This document shows, piece by piece, positions 23,345-32,804 of a stretch of 64,000 nucleotides of DNA; within the stretch, counting starts at the first letter, position 1; the number at the start of each line of letters is the position of its first letter. Both the position numbers and the translations under genes were made by a program. The notes under the pieces were generated by a model, which was not told the origin of the DNA, searched no databases, and was given only the letters and a program-made list of their open reading frames with translations. The stretch is from the NCBI GenBank assembly GCA_949751835.1, contig CATKHK010000127.1:36420-100419 (forward strand). The letters are read 5' to 3'. This DNA is from Blepharisma japonicum (taxonomy: Eukaryota; Ciliophora; Heterotrichea; Heterotrichida; Blepharismidae).

Positions 23345-24013
23345 TTACATTTGAGAAATATCATAAGATGCGTTATAGTTTATGCTGGAAGAAGCTTCAG
23401 ATCGTATCCTTTCAACTAAATTAATAGACTTTTCGCTTATATTGCTAGAAAAACTTCGATGATGCCTACTTGGAGTTTCTAAAGTAGAAAAATGCATAAG
23501 ACTTGGTGTTCTTAAATGTGATCTCATTTCAATAAAATCGCTCGTTTTATAAAGAGATTGGTCATTTTTTTTGTCGGCGAGCTCAGCTAAGCTCATTTCT
23601 ATATGGATAGGTTCAAGATTTGTCGGAGACCTTGATTTTTTTCTTTCTATAAATGTGATCTCATTATTAATAGGCATTGTTTTATAATTCTGTTCTCTTC
23701 TAGAATTTTTTCTTTGATATCTTTCTTTAATAATTTCTTTTTCAATTCAATTCAATTTCCCTCCTAATTCAAAGCTAAAACCTGACTCTTTAAAGTCGTT
23801 TTCGTTAGCTTCATCTAATAAAAATCCTTTAAAATATCTTTCAATTGGAGAAACACCTCCAGAAGAATGATCAAATTCTGTTATTTCTTCTTTAATCGTG
23901 GATTCAATACTTTGCTGTTGGCATTCTTTGCCTGGGCTTATTTCGCTCTTTTTTTCATCATTTGCTTTTTTATCACAATTACAAAGAATTGTTTTTGTGA
24001 ATGACGATCCCAT
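23345..24013 (-). CDS. Probably myristoylated low-complexity protein
   Basis: This is a 222-aa frame through TGA-Trp (KLNWIEKE) to a TAA stop. MGSSFTKTILCNCD at the N-terminus fits an N-myristoylation site with nearby cysteines that could be palmitoylated. The rest is charged and Ser-rich with no obvious fold. A likely membrane-attached regulatory or scaffold protein by composition only; no family is recognised. Confidence 0.6.
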
Positions 24014-24053
24014 CTTAAAATTAATAGAGAGATTTCAAATTGTAAGGCTTAAT

Positions 24054-24419
24054 CTAAGGATAAAAATTAGGGAGCTTATAGGCAGGATCCTTATCGTAAT
24101 TTTTCCTAGGCGCGAATGGCTGTCTTGAATTGAAGGCATAATCTTGAGATCTAATATCAGATTTAACTAGAGTTACCATAAGATCAGTTCCTTTAAAAGA
24201 TCTGGTTTGGATCAGCTCAGCAGCTTTAGTGTTATCATCTTCATGTCTATATGTTATATAAGCAAATCCTCGTATAGATTTATCATCTCTTACTGGGACT
24301 TCTAATGTGGAAATCTCTCCAAAGTTTTTAGCAAATTCTTCGATTTCTTGTACTGTAGCTGTTTTTGGGATATTTCTTACAAAGAGACGAGAAAATGATC
24401 TTTGTATGGAGAGAAACAT
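24054..24419 (-). CDS. Small RRM protein, possibly mitochondrial
   Basis: This is a 121-aa frame, TAG stop. Residues ~10-85 form a single RNA-recognition motif: RNP2 is RLFVRNIP and RNP1 is RGFAYITY, with the expected spacing. The first ~12 residues (MFLSIQRSFSRL) are basic and amphipathic without acids and could be a mitochondrial presequence. The protein resembles small organellar or glycine-rich RRM proteins. The RNA target is unknown. Confidence 0.82.
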   Translation of the reverse strand: MFLSIQRSFSRLFVRNIPKTATVQEIEEFAKNFGEISTLEVPVRDDKSIRGFAYITYRHEDDNTKAAELIQTRSFKGTDLMVTLVKSDIRSQDYAFNSRQPFAPRKNYDKDPAYKLPNFYP

Positions 24420-24712
24420 ATTTATTATTGATTTTCTTTAAAATAATGCTTAATTTCTTAGAAGAACTATATGCTATTATATAGAGTGTAAGAAAATTAG
24501 ACTAATTTGATTAAAAATCAATAATCTGGCAAAATACAAATTTAGTTAAAATAAATTTAAAGAATTATAAAATATTTATTTAGATAATTTTTGATAAACT
24601 CAAATTAGAGAATATTATTGCTAAATTTATTAAAATTTCTCGCTTCATTATCCTCCAATTTTTTTAAGCATATAGTCCAACATGCAAATTTCGTTTTATA
24701 GCAGCCTATATA

Positions 24713-26650
24713 ATGAATAAATATTCCGATCTTTATCAAAGGCCTTTTACTTCATCAATACAAAAAACTCTTTATGGATCTTCAAAGTCATTTTCTACCA
24801 ACAGACCAATAACCACAGGATTCCAAAGTGCAGTTGAAGCGTTATCAAATGAAAAAATGTTCTTGCCCTTCACAAGTACTTGAGAAACTTTTAACTCCCC
24901 ATTATCAACCTATGTAGATACTCAACAAAGTGCCAAATCAATTGATGACTCTCAGTACCAAATTTCTGTAAATTTTCCTGAACGGCCAAATACTTCTTCA
25001 CTAAGTGGGTTAACATTACTAGAAAACGAAAGAGTTATAAACAGCTCAAGAACACTACTTACCAATAGAGAAAGGGTCTCATTTCCTAATATTTTCAGCA
25101 ACACTCAACAATTTCCTGCAGAAAAAGACTTCAATAGAATTTTAAATAAAATCGAAATGATCGTGTCTAATAAATACCTCGGACACCGAGGAGCGACTAT
25201 TAAAGAAGGCGAACCAATAGAAATCATGTCCGAGCAGTCTTCATTTAGCTACTTAAAAGTATATACCAAAGGCAAAAGATGTCCTATGAGAGTCCATTTT
25301 AAAAAAAGCAAAGGAAAATTGCTTACTTATATATCAAGACACAACCCTGAGCCAAGCGAAAGCTTGCACGACGAAGTCTTTAAAACTGATTCTTTCGAAG
25401 TAGCAGACCCTGGCTTGAAATTCAAAAACGACTATGTTCATTTTGGCATCCAAGCTTTAGAGGACTCTACATTTGTTATATCAGTATATTTTGGGAGACT
25501 AAAAATTGATTTAAATAAAAAAAGAAAAACTGAAAGGCAAGAAACTTCAATTGAGCTGGAAAATTTGAGGAAAAATGAAATGCTGCAATATGAGCTTTTT
25601 AAGAAAGTTGATGATACAATAGCAAAAAGAAAATCTGAGCAGCTTAAAAATTCAAATAATAAAGACTTTTTGAAGATGAATATGAATATTTTGCCAATAA
25701 ATTCGCCTAAAAAGATGAAAGAAAGGGTTATTTCTCTGAAAAATCTTGAGCTGAGAAGAAAATCAGCTAAAATAAAACATAATTTATGGCTTAAAGAAAA
25801 ACAACAAAGGGCGATTAATGTGGTAAATAAAAAACTGCTCAGGGCTGAAGAAGAAAAACAAGAAAGACTAAGAAAAGAGCGGCTAGTTTTGCTACAAAAC
25901 GAGCAGAAAGAATGGTTTATTGTGATAAATATAGCTTTAGCTTTTGTTTCGATTCGAGAAAAATGGCAAGCAAGAAGAAGAGAAAAACTTGAAACTTTTA
26001 AAAACAGTATTGCAGCAAGAAAATTCCAACTTTTCTTCAAAACTCGAAACCAAAATAAAACTATTTCCGAGTTTGTTTTATTACGAGCTAAGGATTGTCT
26101 TAATTTTTATTTTCGCCACGCAAAACCAATTGAGCGCCGCAGCTACAGGCGCCAGATATCTAAATGTATACACGAAAGCGCAAGAAACCACACTTTGCCT
26201 CATCATTTTTCTGCATTTACAGTCAGCATATTTAATGTTCAAAAAGTATGACGGGAGTATAATGAAAAAAATAAGAAAAGATGGGAAGAGTTAATGTCAT
26301 TATGAAATCAAGAACTAGAGAAAAAAATTCTAGAATTAAACAAAGCAAAACCTACTAAAGGGAAAAAGAAAAAAGATGAGTCGGCTAAATATGTTAAAAT
26401 TCCTGCAATTGCTAGAAACCATGTGCTAACAGAGTATTTTCGTGATCGTAAAAGAAGCTTCAGAGTAGAAATCAGGAAATTTATAGAAAAGAAAAAAATG
26501 CAAAAAGTGCTAAAACAATTCTCGAGATTTTCCCAACAAAGTGATATTGATACAAAAATAGAAGAATTAGTCTTCAAATATCTACCAAGCGAAGAAGATA
26601 TGCTACAGCTGATTGATAAAGCTATACATATTACGAATATTACTTTTTAA
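24713..26650 (+). CDS. Large coiled-coil protein, unknown
   Basis: This is a 645-aa frame from ATG 24713 through several TGA-Trp to TAA 26648-26650. Residues 1-150 are Ser/Thr/Asn-rich. Residues ~155-275 look like a compact beta-rich domain (YLKVYTKGKRCPMRVHF, DSTFVISVYFGRLKI). The rest is highly basic coiled coil (KEKQQRAINVVNKKL, REKWQARRREKLETF) with IQ-like RxxxR spacing. This order resembles ciliary or cytoskeletal proteins, but no specific family is identifiable. It converges on the next gene with 32 bases between stops. Confidence 0.65.
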
Positions 26651-26682
26651 TTACTGAATTAATAGAAATTTACTTCGAGTTA

Positions 26683-27471
26683 TTAGTTAATCTGACACCT
26701 GAATTTTTTTCTGCTTGAGAAAACGTCTCTCGGAAATCTTTGCTTCTTTTTCTGTTCTGTCCAGCTTTCTCCTAGCCTAAACGTAATTAAATCTACCTTT
26801 TTATTTCCGCCCTCATCAATGCTGTTTCCATCAAAATATGAATTTTCATTATAGCTTTTAGCTATAACAGGATATTTATTATGAACCCTGTCCATATTTT
26901 CAACGTCAGAGTTTCTTGAGAAATTATCAATATTGAATTTCTGTATCAAGTCTTCGTGACTCTGCAATTTCTTTTTTAGCTCTTGCTGCTCTTCTATAAG
27001 CTTATTGAAAAGCTTGTTGAGGTGAGCATAATCTTTATTTTTGGCTTCATAGTCAGCACTGCTTGAATATTTTCTTTTTTTTTCTTTTCTTGATTCAAAC
27101 ATTTTTTGGTGACTTGAATTACGATTATTTAAATCCGGAGTTCGTGAGTGCAAAACTCTGAAGTCTTGTGGAAATTTTTTCCTTGATTGGCCAGAGTCAA
27201 AACTTTGTTGGCAAAGGTCTTTATTCGGGAATTCACCAGTTTTTTCAAGAAATGAAGGATCAGTTGACAAAGAAAAGAAGGGCTCTTGGCCTTGCATAGA
27301 TTGAGCTGTTTTTATTGATCGTTTGGAGCTGAAGGTAGAAGGCAATTCGCTTTTTACTTGATTTTTCAATAAAATAGAAGCAGGCTTGGATCTTGACACA
27401 ACCTGAGATTTTAGATCTGAAGAGGGTTGAGAATTCGCACGGGAGTGACGAGGTTTGTAAGTGAATAGCAT
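26683..27471 (-). CDS. Ser/Lys-rich protein, unknown
   Basis: This is a 262-aa frame ending at TAA. It is mainly disordered (HSRANSQPSSDLKSQ, SRTPDLNNRNSSHQK) with one short coiled coil near residues 150-170 (FNKLIEEQQELKKKLQ). No domain is recognised. It is divergent from the next gene, sharing a ~290-base AT-rich promoter region. Confidence 0.6.
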   Translation of the reverse strand: MLFTYKPRHSRANSQPSSDLKSQVVSRSKPASILLKNQVKSELPSTFSSKRSIKTAQSMQGQEPFFSLSTDPSFLEKTGEFPNKDLCQQSFDSGQSRKKFPQDFRVLHSRTPDLNNRNSSHQKMFESRKEKKRKYSSSADYEAKNKDYAHLNKLFNKLIEEQQELKKKLQSHEDLIQKFNIDNFSRNSDVENMDRVHNKYPVIAKSYNENSYFDGNSIDEGGNKKVDLITFRLGESWTEQKKKQRFPRDVFSSRKKFRCQIN

Positions 27472-27762
27472 AATTAATAATGGAGTTAAATGAATGTAGG
27501 ATGTAAACGATTAGAAATTTATATTTAAACAGTAGGTCGGCGTTGTTAAGTTAAGTGATAATGAATATTCTGGAATTTATAGACTTTGCCTAATAAATAT
27601 GAATTAATTTTAATAAACAAGAGTTTAAGGTTTATCATCATATTAATTTTATTAAATTTGAAACTAATTAAATATTTTTTATAAATTCAAAATTAGTTTA
27701 TTAGGCAATATTATATTAATATACAAATAGTTTTAAATTATAAAAGAGTGTTTTTATTAAAA

Positions 27763-29673
27763 ATGCTTACACAAAGTCACACAGAAAGCCCTTTCAAAAT
27801 TCGCTCAAATAGGCCAAATTATTCTACTGATGCAGATGCAGTCCTTCTATCAGACTTCAAAGGAAATCTTTTCAATACATTTGATAGCAGCAGAAAAGCT
27901 ACATCTGCGTCTACAAGAAAACAGAAAAATGTAATATCTCCTATTATTCATAAAAATCTCAGTTTGCTTCGCAAAAAGAGGTCTATTAGTGCATGTCAAA
28001 AAATTACTCCAGAATTAGCGTCAAAAGTAGTAAAAGACTATCTTTTGCCTATGTTTGAAACTGATTTAAAAAATAAACAAAATCATGATCGAAAGGAACA
28101 ATATCATTTAAAACTTGACAAATTAAAGAAAAAACCACTAGAAAAGCTTTCTGGGACTGTTTATGGTGATTTTAAGCTTACAGAGCAGCTAAGCTATGAA
28201 CTTAAACAAATGAAAATAAATTTATCAACAGTCGAATCAAAGCTAAAAGATGCAGAACAAGAAAAAATAAAGATAGAAAGTGAATACTCCAAGGTAAAAG
28301 AAGATTTTTTAAACTCAGAAATCAACAATCAAAGCATACTATTCCATCATTCCAGAGTAATAAAAGAAACCTCAAATTTAGACCAAACTGTAATGCTTTT
28401 ATCTAATCAGGTCAATAAATATAAAGCTATGTATGAAGAATCAGAAAGAAAACTAGGACTAGTAGAAAAAGAGCTACATGACGAAAAAGCATGAAACGAT
28501 AAATTAAGAAATGTGGCAATTCAGCTTGAACATGGAAACGCTTTAATTGTTATGGAAAGTGGGATTATTGGAGAAAGGCTTAAAGGGCTTTATGAAGCTA
28601 TTATCAATATTTTCAATATAAACTTCAAAGAATCTAAGCTTGAAAATGAATTTTTAATGCTGATTTCACAGTTAAAAGATCTTGCTGAATTTGAGTATAC
28701 AAATAACAAGTCTTTACAAATCATGGTCAAAGAAAACAATGAGCTAGTCGCCAATATAGGCGATTTAATTTATTCAAAAAATATTACAGATACACAAAAA
28801 GAAAAAATCGCAAAAGCTTTTAAAGAAAGATCTGAAAGGTACCAAAAAGAAATAAATTCATTAAAAGAAGAACGCGATAAAGCTAAAATTGACCATATAG
28901 AAATTGATAAAAAATTTAATGACTTAAATGAAGAGCTGAAAAGGGTCAGGAAAAAAATGAAGCAATATAAAAAAGAGTCAAATAATGCACAGTATGAGGA
29001 AAGATTTTGCATTAATTGTATGAAGCCATTTATAGAAATTTATAATTATAATTGATCTTGCAGAGTTCATAAAAGTAAGCCAATAGATGATACTTATTGA
29101 TGCTGCGGAAAAATAGGAAAAGACGCTCCAGGCTGTATAGCTTCGAAACACATTTCAAAAGAAGACGAAGACTGCGAGTCAGAAGAAGAAAACAACCAAA
29201 AAATCGCTTTTTGTGCTGTAATCCCTAATTAGAGCTGTAAAACTCCTGGACATTTCAGCTATGAATGCCCAAAAGATCCAAACACTCGCAGCAATTTTCA
29301 GCCAGAGGACGAGCTATTAAGGATCAATAATGCAGAAAATCAACAAAAAATAAATAAAGTCGTCGACCTAAACCTAAAAAACAGAGTAATTGATATGCTA
29401 AAAGACAGAATGGAAGGGTCAGAATTTGTGAATGGAGAAATCACTATAGATGAAGAAGCAGAAGAAGAAAATATAAAGCTTCACCCATTTAGAGACTTAT
29501 TAGAGCTAAAAGAAGAATATGTAGAAGGGAATATGTATAACAAGGTCAGGATAGGCAGTATGAATGATGGAATATTTAATAGAGAAATGAGAAGAGCAAG
29601 GAAAAATTCAAGTATAGAGCAAGAAAGCCCGATTAGACTGATGAAAGGGGTGTCAGAAGAATGGGATTTGTAA
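27763..29673 (+). CDS. Coiled-coil protein with CHORD-like and CCHC zinc motifs
   Basis: This is a 631-aa protein with one 15-nt intron and TGA-Trp. The start is ATG 27763. Residues ~100-420 are long coiled coil. Then follows a Cys/His cluster, CINC...N..CRVH...WCCG...GC...H (residues ~422-470), with the spacing of a degenerate CHORD-type zinc module. After the intron comes a CCHC zinc knuckle, CASCKTPGHFSYEC (C-x2-C-x4-H-x4-C), assembled only when the intron is removed. The C-terminus is acidic. Zinc knuckles usually bind nucleic acid, and CHORD modules bind protein partners such as Hsp90. The combination with coiled coil is not one I recognise. Confidence 0.75.
29218..29232 (+). other. 15-nt intron inside a zinc knuckle
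   Basis: GTAATCCCTAATTAG, phase 0, with terminal in-frame TAG. It falls between the first and second Cys of the CCHC knuckle. Confidence 0.92.
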
Positions 29674-29726
29674 TTATTAGTTTCATTGTAAATATTTGAA
29701 ATAATTAAATGTGAAATTGTTGATAA

Positions 29727-29965
29727 GGACCATGATGGTATTTCCCACTGCTTAGAACTTTCAGCTCTAATAGGAATTTGGGTTCTTATAGAGAAAAAGT
29801 CTTTTGGGCTTTTTTGCAGTGGAGCTCGAACCTGTGCCCCTCCAACTAATGATTGAAAGAGTCTTGACGGTTGGAGACATTCATGATACATGTAGAGTTA
29901 ACCCATAGGAGCATATTTTAGGACCATATGGGTTCTTTTTGCTAGGACATGAATTAGTCCAGCAG
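29727..29965. ncRNA. Candidate structured non-coding RNA
   Basis: This segment lies between two convergent genes in a gap of ~450 bases, where neighbouring convergent gaps are 28-60. It is visibly richer in G+C than other spacers and contains several separate inverted repeats. CCACTGC 29745-29751 pairs with GCAGTGG 29816-29822. Inside it AGAAC 29754-29758 pairs with GTTCT 29782-29786, and AAAAAG 29794-29799 with CTTTTT 29809-29814. Further on CTCCAAC 29840-29846 pairs with GTTGGAG 29870-29876, AACCCATA 29900-29907 with TATGGGTT 29927-29934, and GCT-A-GGAC 29941-29948 with GTCCAGC 29957-29963. A T-run at 29936-29940 could end a Pol III transcript on the plus strand. I cannot match it to SRP, RNase P, U-snRNA or tRNA. 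The strand is uncertain. Confidence 0.45.
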
Positions 29966-30122
29966 TTCTATCCTAAAAGATTATTGAGCTTTATAATTTT
30001 TAGTATACTCATAATTTTCAGACTGGATAAATCCTTTTTCCATTTAATCGGATATCTTATGATAAAAGACAAAATTTTGTCAAATAAGAAATAATAAAAT
30101 AATGGAAAAATTTTTGTTTAGT

Positions 30123-30620
30123 CTATTTATGATTTCTTAGCGGGGAATTGAAGGGACCTTTTCCGTGTAGCTTAATAGAAGCGTTATTAAATGTGGAAAA
30201 ATCTGTTGATCTTCGATGAAAAGCTTTAGGGTTTATATGCATAGCTGATTTATGTCTAAAACTAAAATCTCTTTCTTCTAATTTTGGGATTTTTGTGAAA
30301 TGTCTTCTGCATTCTTTTAGCCTATCTTTTGGACTTTCAGAGTTTCCTCGGGTATGAGGACTGACTTCTCATATGCTAGAAGTTTCCTGATTATTATGAT
30401 ATCTTCCAAAATTGATTGACCTTTTTACATTGCAAAACGTTGGGATTTCTTTTAGTTTAGTTCTATGCTGTTTTAGCTTGTCATTTACAGAAACAGTTAA
30501 TATATTTTTGGATTTTGACGCATTTATATAATCAAGGACTGCTAAGTGAAGGAACATATTTGTTGACTGGTTTGAACGAGTAGGTGTAGTAGACCGACTT
30601 TGTATTGAACTAAAGCTCAT
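30123..30620 (-). CDS. Small basic protein, unknown
   Basis: This is a 165-aa frame through TGA-Trp 30369-30371 to TAG 30123-30125. It is Ser/Thr/Arg-rich (SIQSRSTTPTRSNQS, SPKDRLKECRRHF) and basic throughout, with no hydrophobic core. It is similar in composition to the genes at 5144 and 13906. No family is recognised. Confidence 0.6.
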
Positions 30621-30666
30621 CTATTATGTCTAAAAATTATAATAAATATAGTTATATTCAAAATAA

Positions 30667-31458
30667 TTAATGTGTGTCTTCATTAGCTTCTATAAGATTA
30701 TTTACTGCCCATGCAGCCATTTCTGTAAGCTCATCATCATTTCGATCCATAAGTGCTGAAATATCTTGGCCTAAACCTAGATGGTTAGCTAAGTTGATTG
30801 TTTCTGTTTCTTTATTTAATTTGCATTGGTGAAATATATCTGATAATAGCAAGACTGTTTTTTTGGTGATTTTCATTGATTCTGTACCTCTGATGACTCT
30901 TTGTGCGAGGAGTAGACCGTCTTTTTCGATGAATTTTTGCCTTGCCAACGTGTATTCGCCTCTTACTAAAGCACTTAAACAAGAAAAGTATTGTTCTCGG
31001 AGTCCTTGGTCGCTTTCTACTTGGACAAGCTCTAATAAAGCATCTAAAGCTTGAGCATCCATAGCAGCTTCTTGGACTGCAGGGTTGTTCTGGACAGCAC
31101 TTGAGAATACTGATGCACAGAGTTTCCTAACTGATATATATCTTGACCCAGCCATACACCTTACCAAATGCGGGATTCCTCCGACTTTCACTAGGTTTCT
31201 GGCTGCTTCTAAATTTTCGATGACTCCTAATAAATCACACAAAATCGCTTCTTTTAGCTCTCTTTCTTCATCATTTCCTTCTTCAGCTGTTGATAAACAG
31301 TCAGCAGCTTTTTTAAGAACTGCAGTTTCGTCTACGCAAAAGGATTCCAGTGCTTCCTTAAGCCATTTCTTTGTTTCTTCGTCCATTGGCTTGACTTCTG
31401 AAGGTCTTGTTCCGTCAGAATAGCTGAGTGACCAATTAAGTAATCCAGTCCAATTCAT
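30667..31458 (-). CDS. FES1: Hsp70 nucleotide-exchange factor, HSPBP1/Fes1 type
   Basis: This is a 263-aa frame, intron-free, with all Trp as TGG. The N-terminus (LLNWSLSYSDG) matches the Fes1 N-terminal domain, and the rest is an armadillo-like helical solenoid as in HSPBP1 (AARNLVKVGGIPHLVRCM, ALDALLELVQVESDQGLRE, CLSALVRGE). Fes1/HSPBP1 binds the Hsp70 nucleotide-binding domain and releases ADP. The length and repeat order fit the cytosolic yeast Fes1 (290 aa). No signal peptide is seen, so the cytosol is favoured over the ER relative Sil1. It sits 46 bases upstream of the previous minus-strand gene. Confidence 0.85.
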   Translation of the reverse strand: MNWTGLLNWSLSYSDGTRPSEVKPMDEETKKWLKEALESFCVDETAVLKKAADCLSTAEEGNDEERELKEAILCDLLGVIENLEAARNLVKVGGIPHLVRCMAGSRYISVRKLCASVFSSAVQNNPAVQEAAMDAQALDALLELVQVESDQGLREQYFSCLSALVRGEYTLARQKFIEKDGLLLAQRVIRGTESMKITKKTVLLLSDIFHQCKLNKETETINLANHLGLGQDISALMDRNDDELTEMAAWAVNNLIEANEDTH

Positions 31459-31701
31459 TTTTAAGATCTGAGCAGCCAGATCTGATGGTATTTAAGCTTG
31501 TTTCTAGAACTTTCTATGAATTGTTAATAAATTTAAATGGACAAATGTAAGCCTATTTTAATTGGCTATTATGCATATTTTAGGGTTATTTTAGGATTTT
31601 TTTAATAGTTATATCTATGAAAATTATTTTCCTTCATCACTATAATTACAAATAATCCAAAACTTAAAGTGACAATTACCAATAAAATATTACATAATGT
31701 A

Positions 31702-32610
31702 TTATTTTAAAAATCTCAAAGTAGTTGAAGACGATCTTTGAAGCCGACTTATCAGGTTGCTTTCCTGATCCTTTGTTAATTTTTTGTTTTTACTAGAGTC
31801 TGGCTTTTTATTTGTTAAAATGGCATCAATATCGTCTAATTTAGCATCTTCTAAGCTTATTTTATATTTCGCTTTTGTGGCCTGAATATCAATAGGAGAG
31901 CTATTTCTATTTTGTGGCACTACTTTTATAGCTTCTTGAGAAAATTTCATATTTAGCTGCTTTTGTGAGCTGTTTCTTCCATAAGGTGTTGACGGCTTGG
32001 TTGGACTTGATTTTCTAGGTGTTGCTACTTTTAATGGGGAAGTTTTAGGGGATTTTAGAAGACTTGTATTATTATTTACTGAAGATACATCAATTTTTAT
32101 TGTTTTTTTCGTTTTATTGTTTGTAGTCGTTTTTAGCTCTTTTAAAGTGGAATGCAAACTTTTGTTTTGACTTGGCTCAGGTTTTTCATCAGGCAGTTTT
32201 GCTGATTTTTCTTCAGAATCGTTTATTTTGGCTTTATTTACTTTTGGAGGGTTCTGGGGTGGATTGTTAGGAAGTAAAGCTTGTTTTGCTGCGGCTGCTA
32301 TATCACATAAATATTTACTATTATCAACGCTAAGCTCTCTTTTATGCTCTTCTAGTATAGAAAGTTTTCGTATTGCTAATGGTTCTATCATAGTAGTATT
32401 ATGCCTCATATAACTTCTAGAATCATTCATGCTGCGGTCATTTTCTAAATAGCTTGTCAAGTCATTAATTTTTGAAATAAAATCGCCTCTTTTTAAAGAT
32501 TTTACCCTTTTACGTTCTTCGTGCAGGTTGAGGAGTCTGATTGGTTTACGTACAGGGCTGTTTAAAGATTTATCTAATACAACATTTTGTATAGTTGTTT
32601 TGTTATCCAT
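31702..32610 (-). CDS. Low-complexity basic protein, unknown
   Basis: This is a 302-aa frame from ATG 32608-32610 to TAA 31702-31704. It is rich in K, S, N and P with many SP/TP sites (LLKSPKTSPLKVATP, RKSSPTKPSTPYGRN), probably disordered and a likely phosphoprotein. No domain is recognised. Confidence 0.6.
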   Translation of the reverse strand: MDNKTTIQNVVLDKSLNSPVRKPIRLLNLHEERKRVKSLKRGDFISKINDLTSYLENDRSMNDSRSYMRHNTTMIEPLAIRKLSILEEHKRELSVDNSKYLCDIAAAAKQALLPNNPPQNPPKVNKAKINDSEEKSAKLPDEKPEPSQNKSLHSTLKELKTTTNNKTKKTIKIDVSSVNNNTSLLKSPKTSPLKVATPRKSSPTKPSTPYGRNSSQKQLNMKFSQEAIKVVPQNRNSSPIDIQATKAKYKISLEDAKLDDIDAILTNKKPDSSKNKKLTKDQESNLISRLQRSSSTTLRFLK

Positions 32611-32804
32611 TTTATATGGAAAATACAAAAAATTGTAAATAAATTAAGATTACTGAGGGTAAATAAAAAGATTTTTCATTGTAAGCTAGTATTTAATTAT
32701 GAATTTATTATAAACAAATATTTTGGTAGCTTAATACTCTATTAATTAATTTTTTAAAAAATAATTTTTGAAAGCTGAAAATTTGCCTCTCATTTTAATA
32801 ATAA

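Noticed and set aside
29816-29850. tRNA-like GGTTCGAGCTCC on the minus strand
   Set aside because: The T-loop word is present, but the flanking bases do not form a T stem and no acceptor or anticodon arm can be built. The bases pair better in other hairpins.
30068-30081. GACAAAATTTTGTC perfect palindrome
   Set aside because: It is mostly A/T and short, so chance is likely in this composition. It lies outside the structured-RNA segment.
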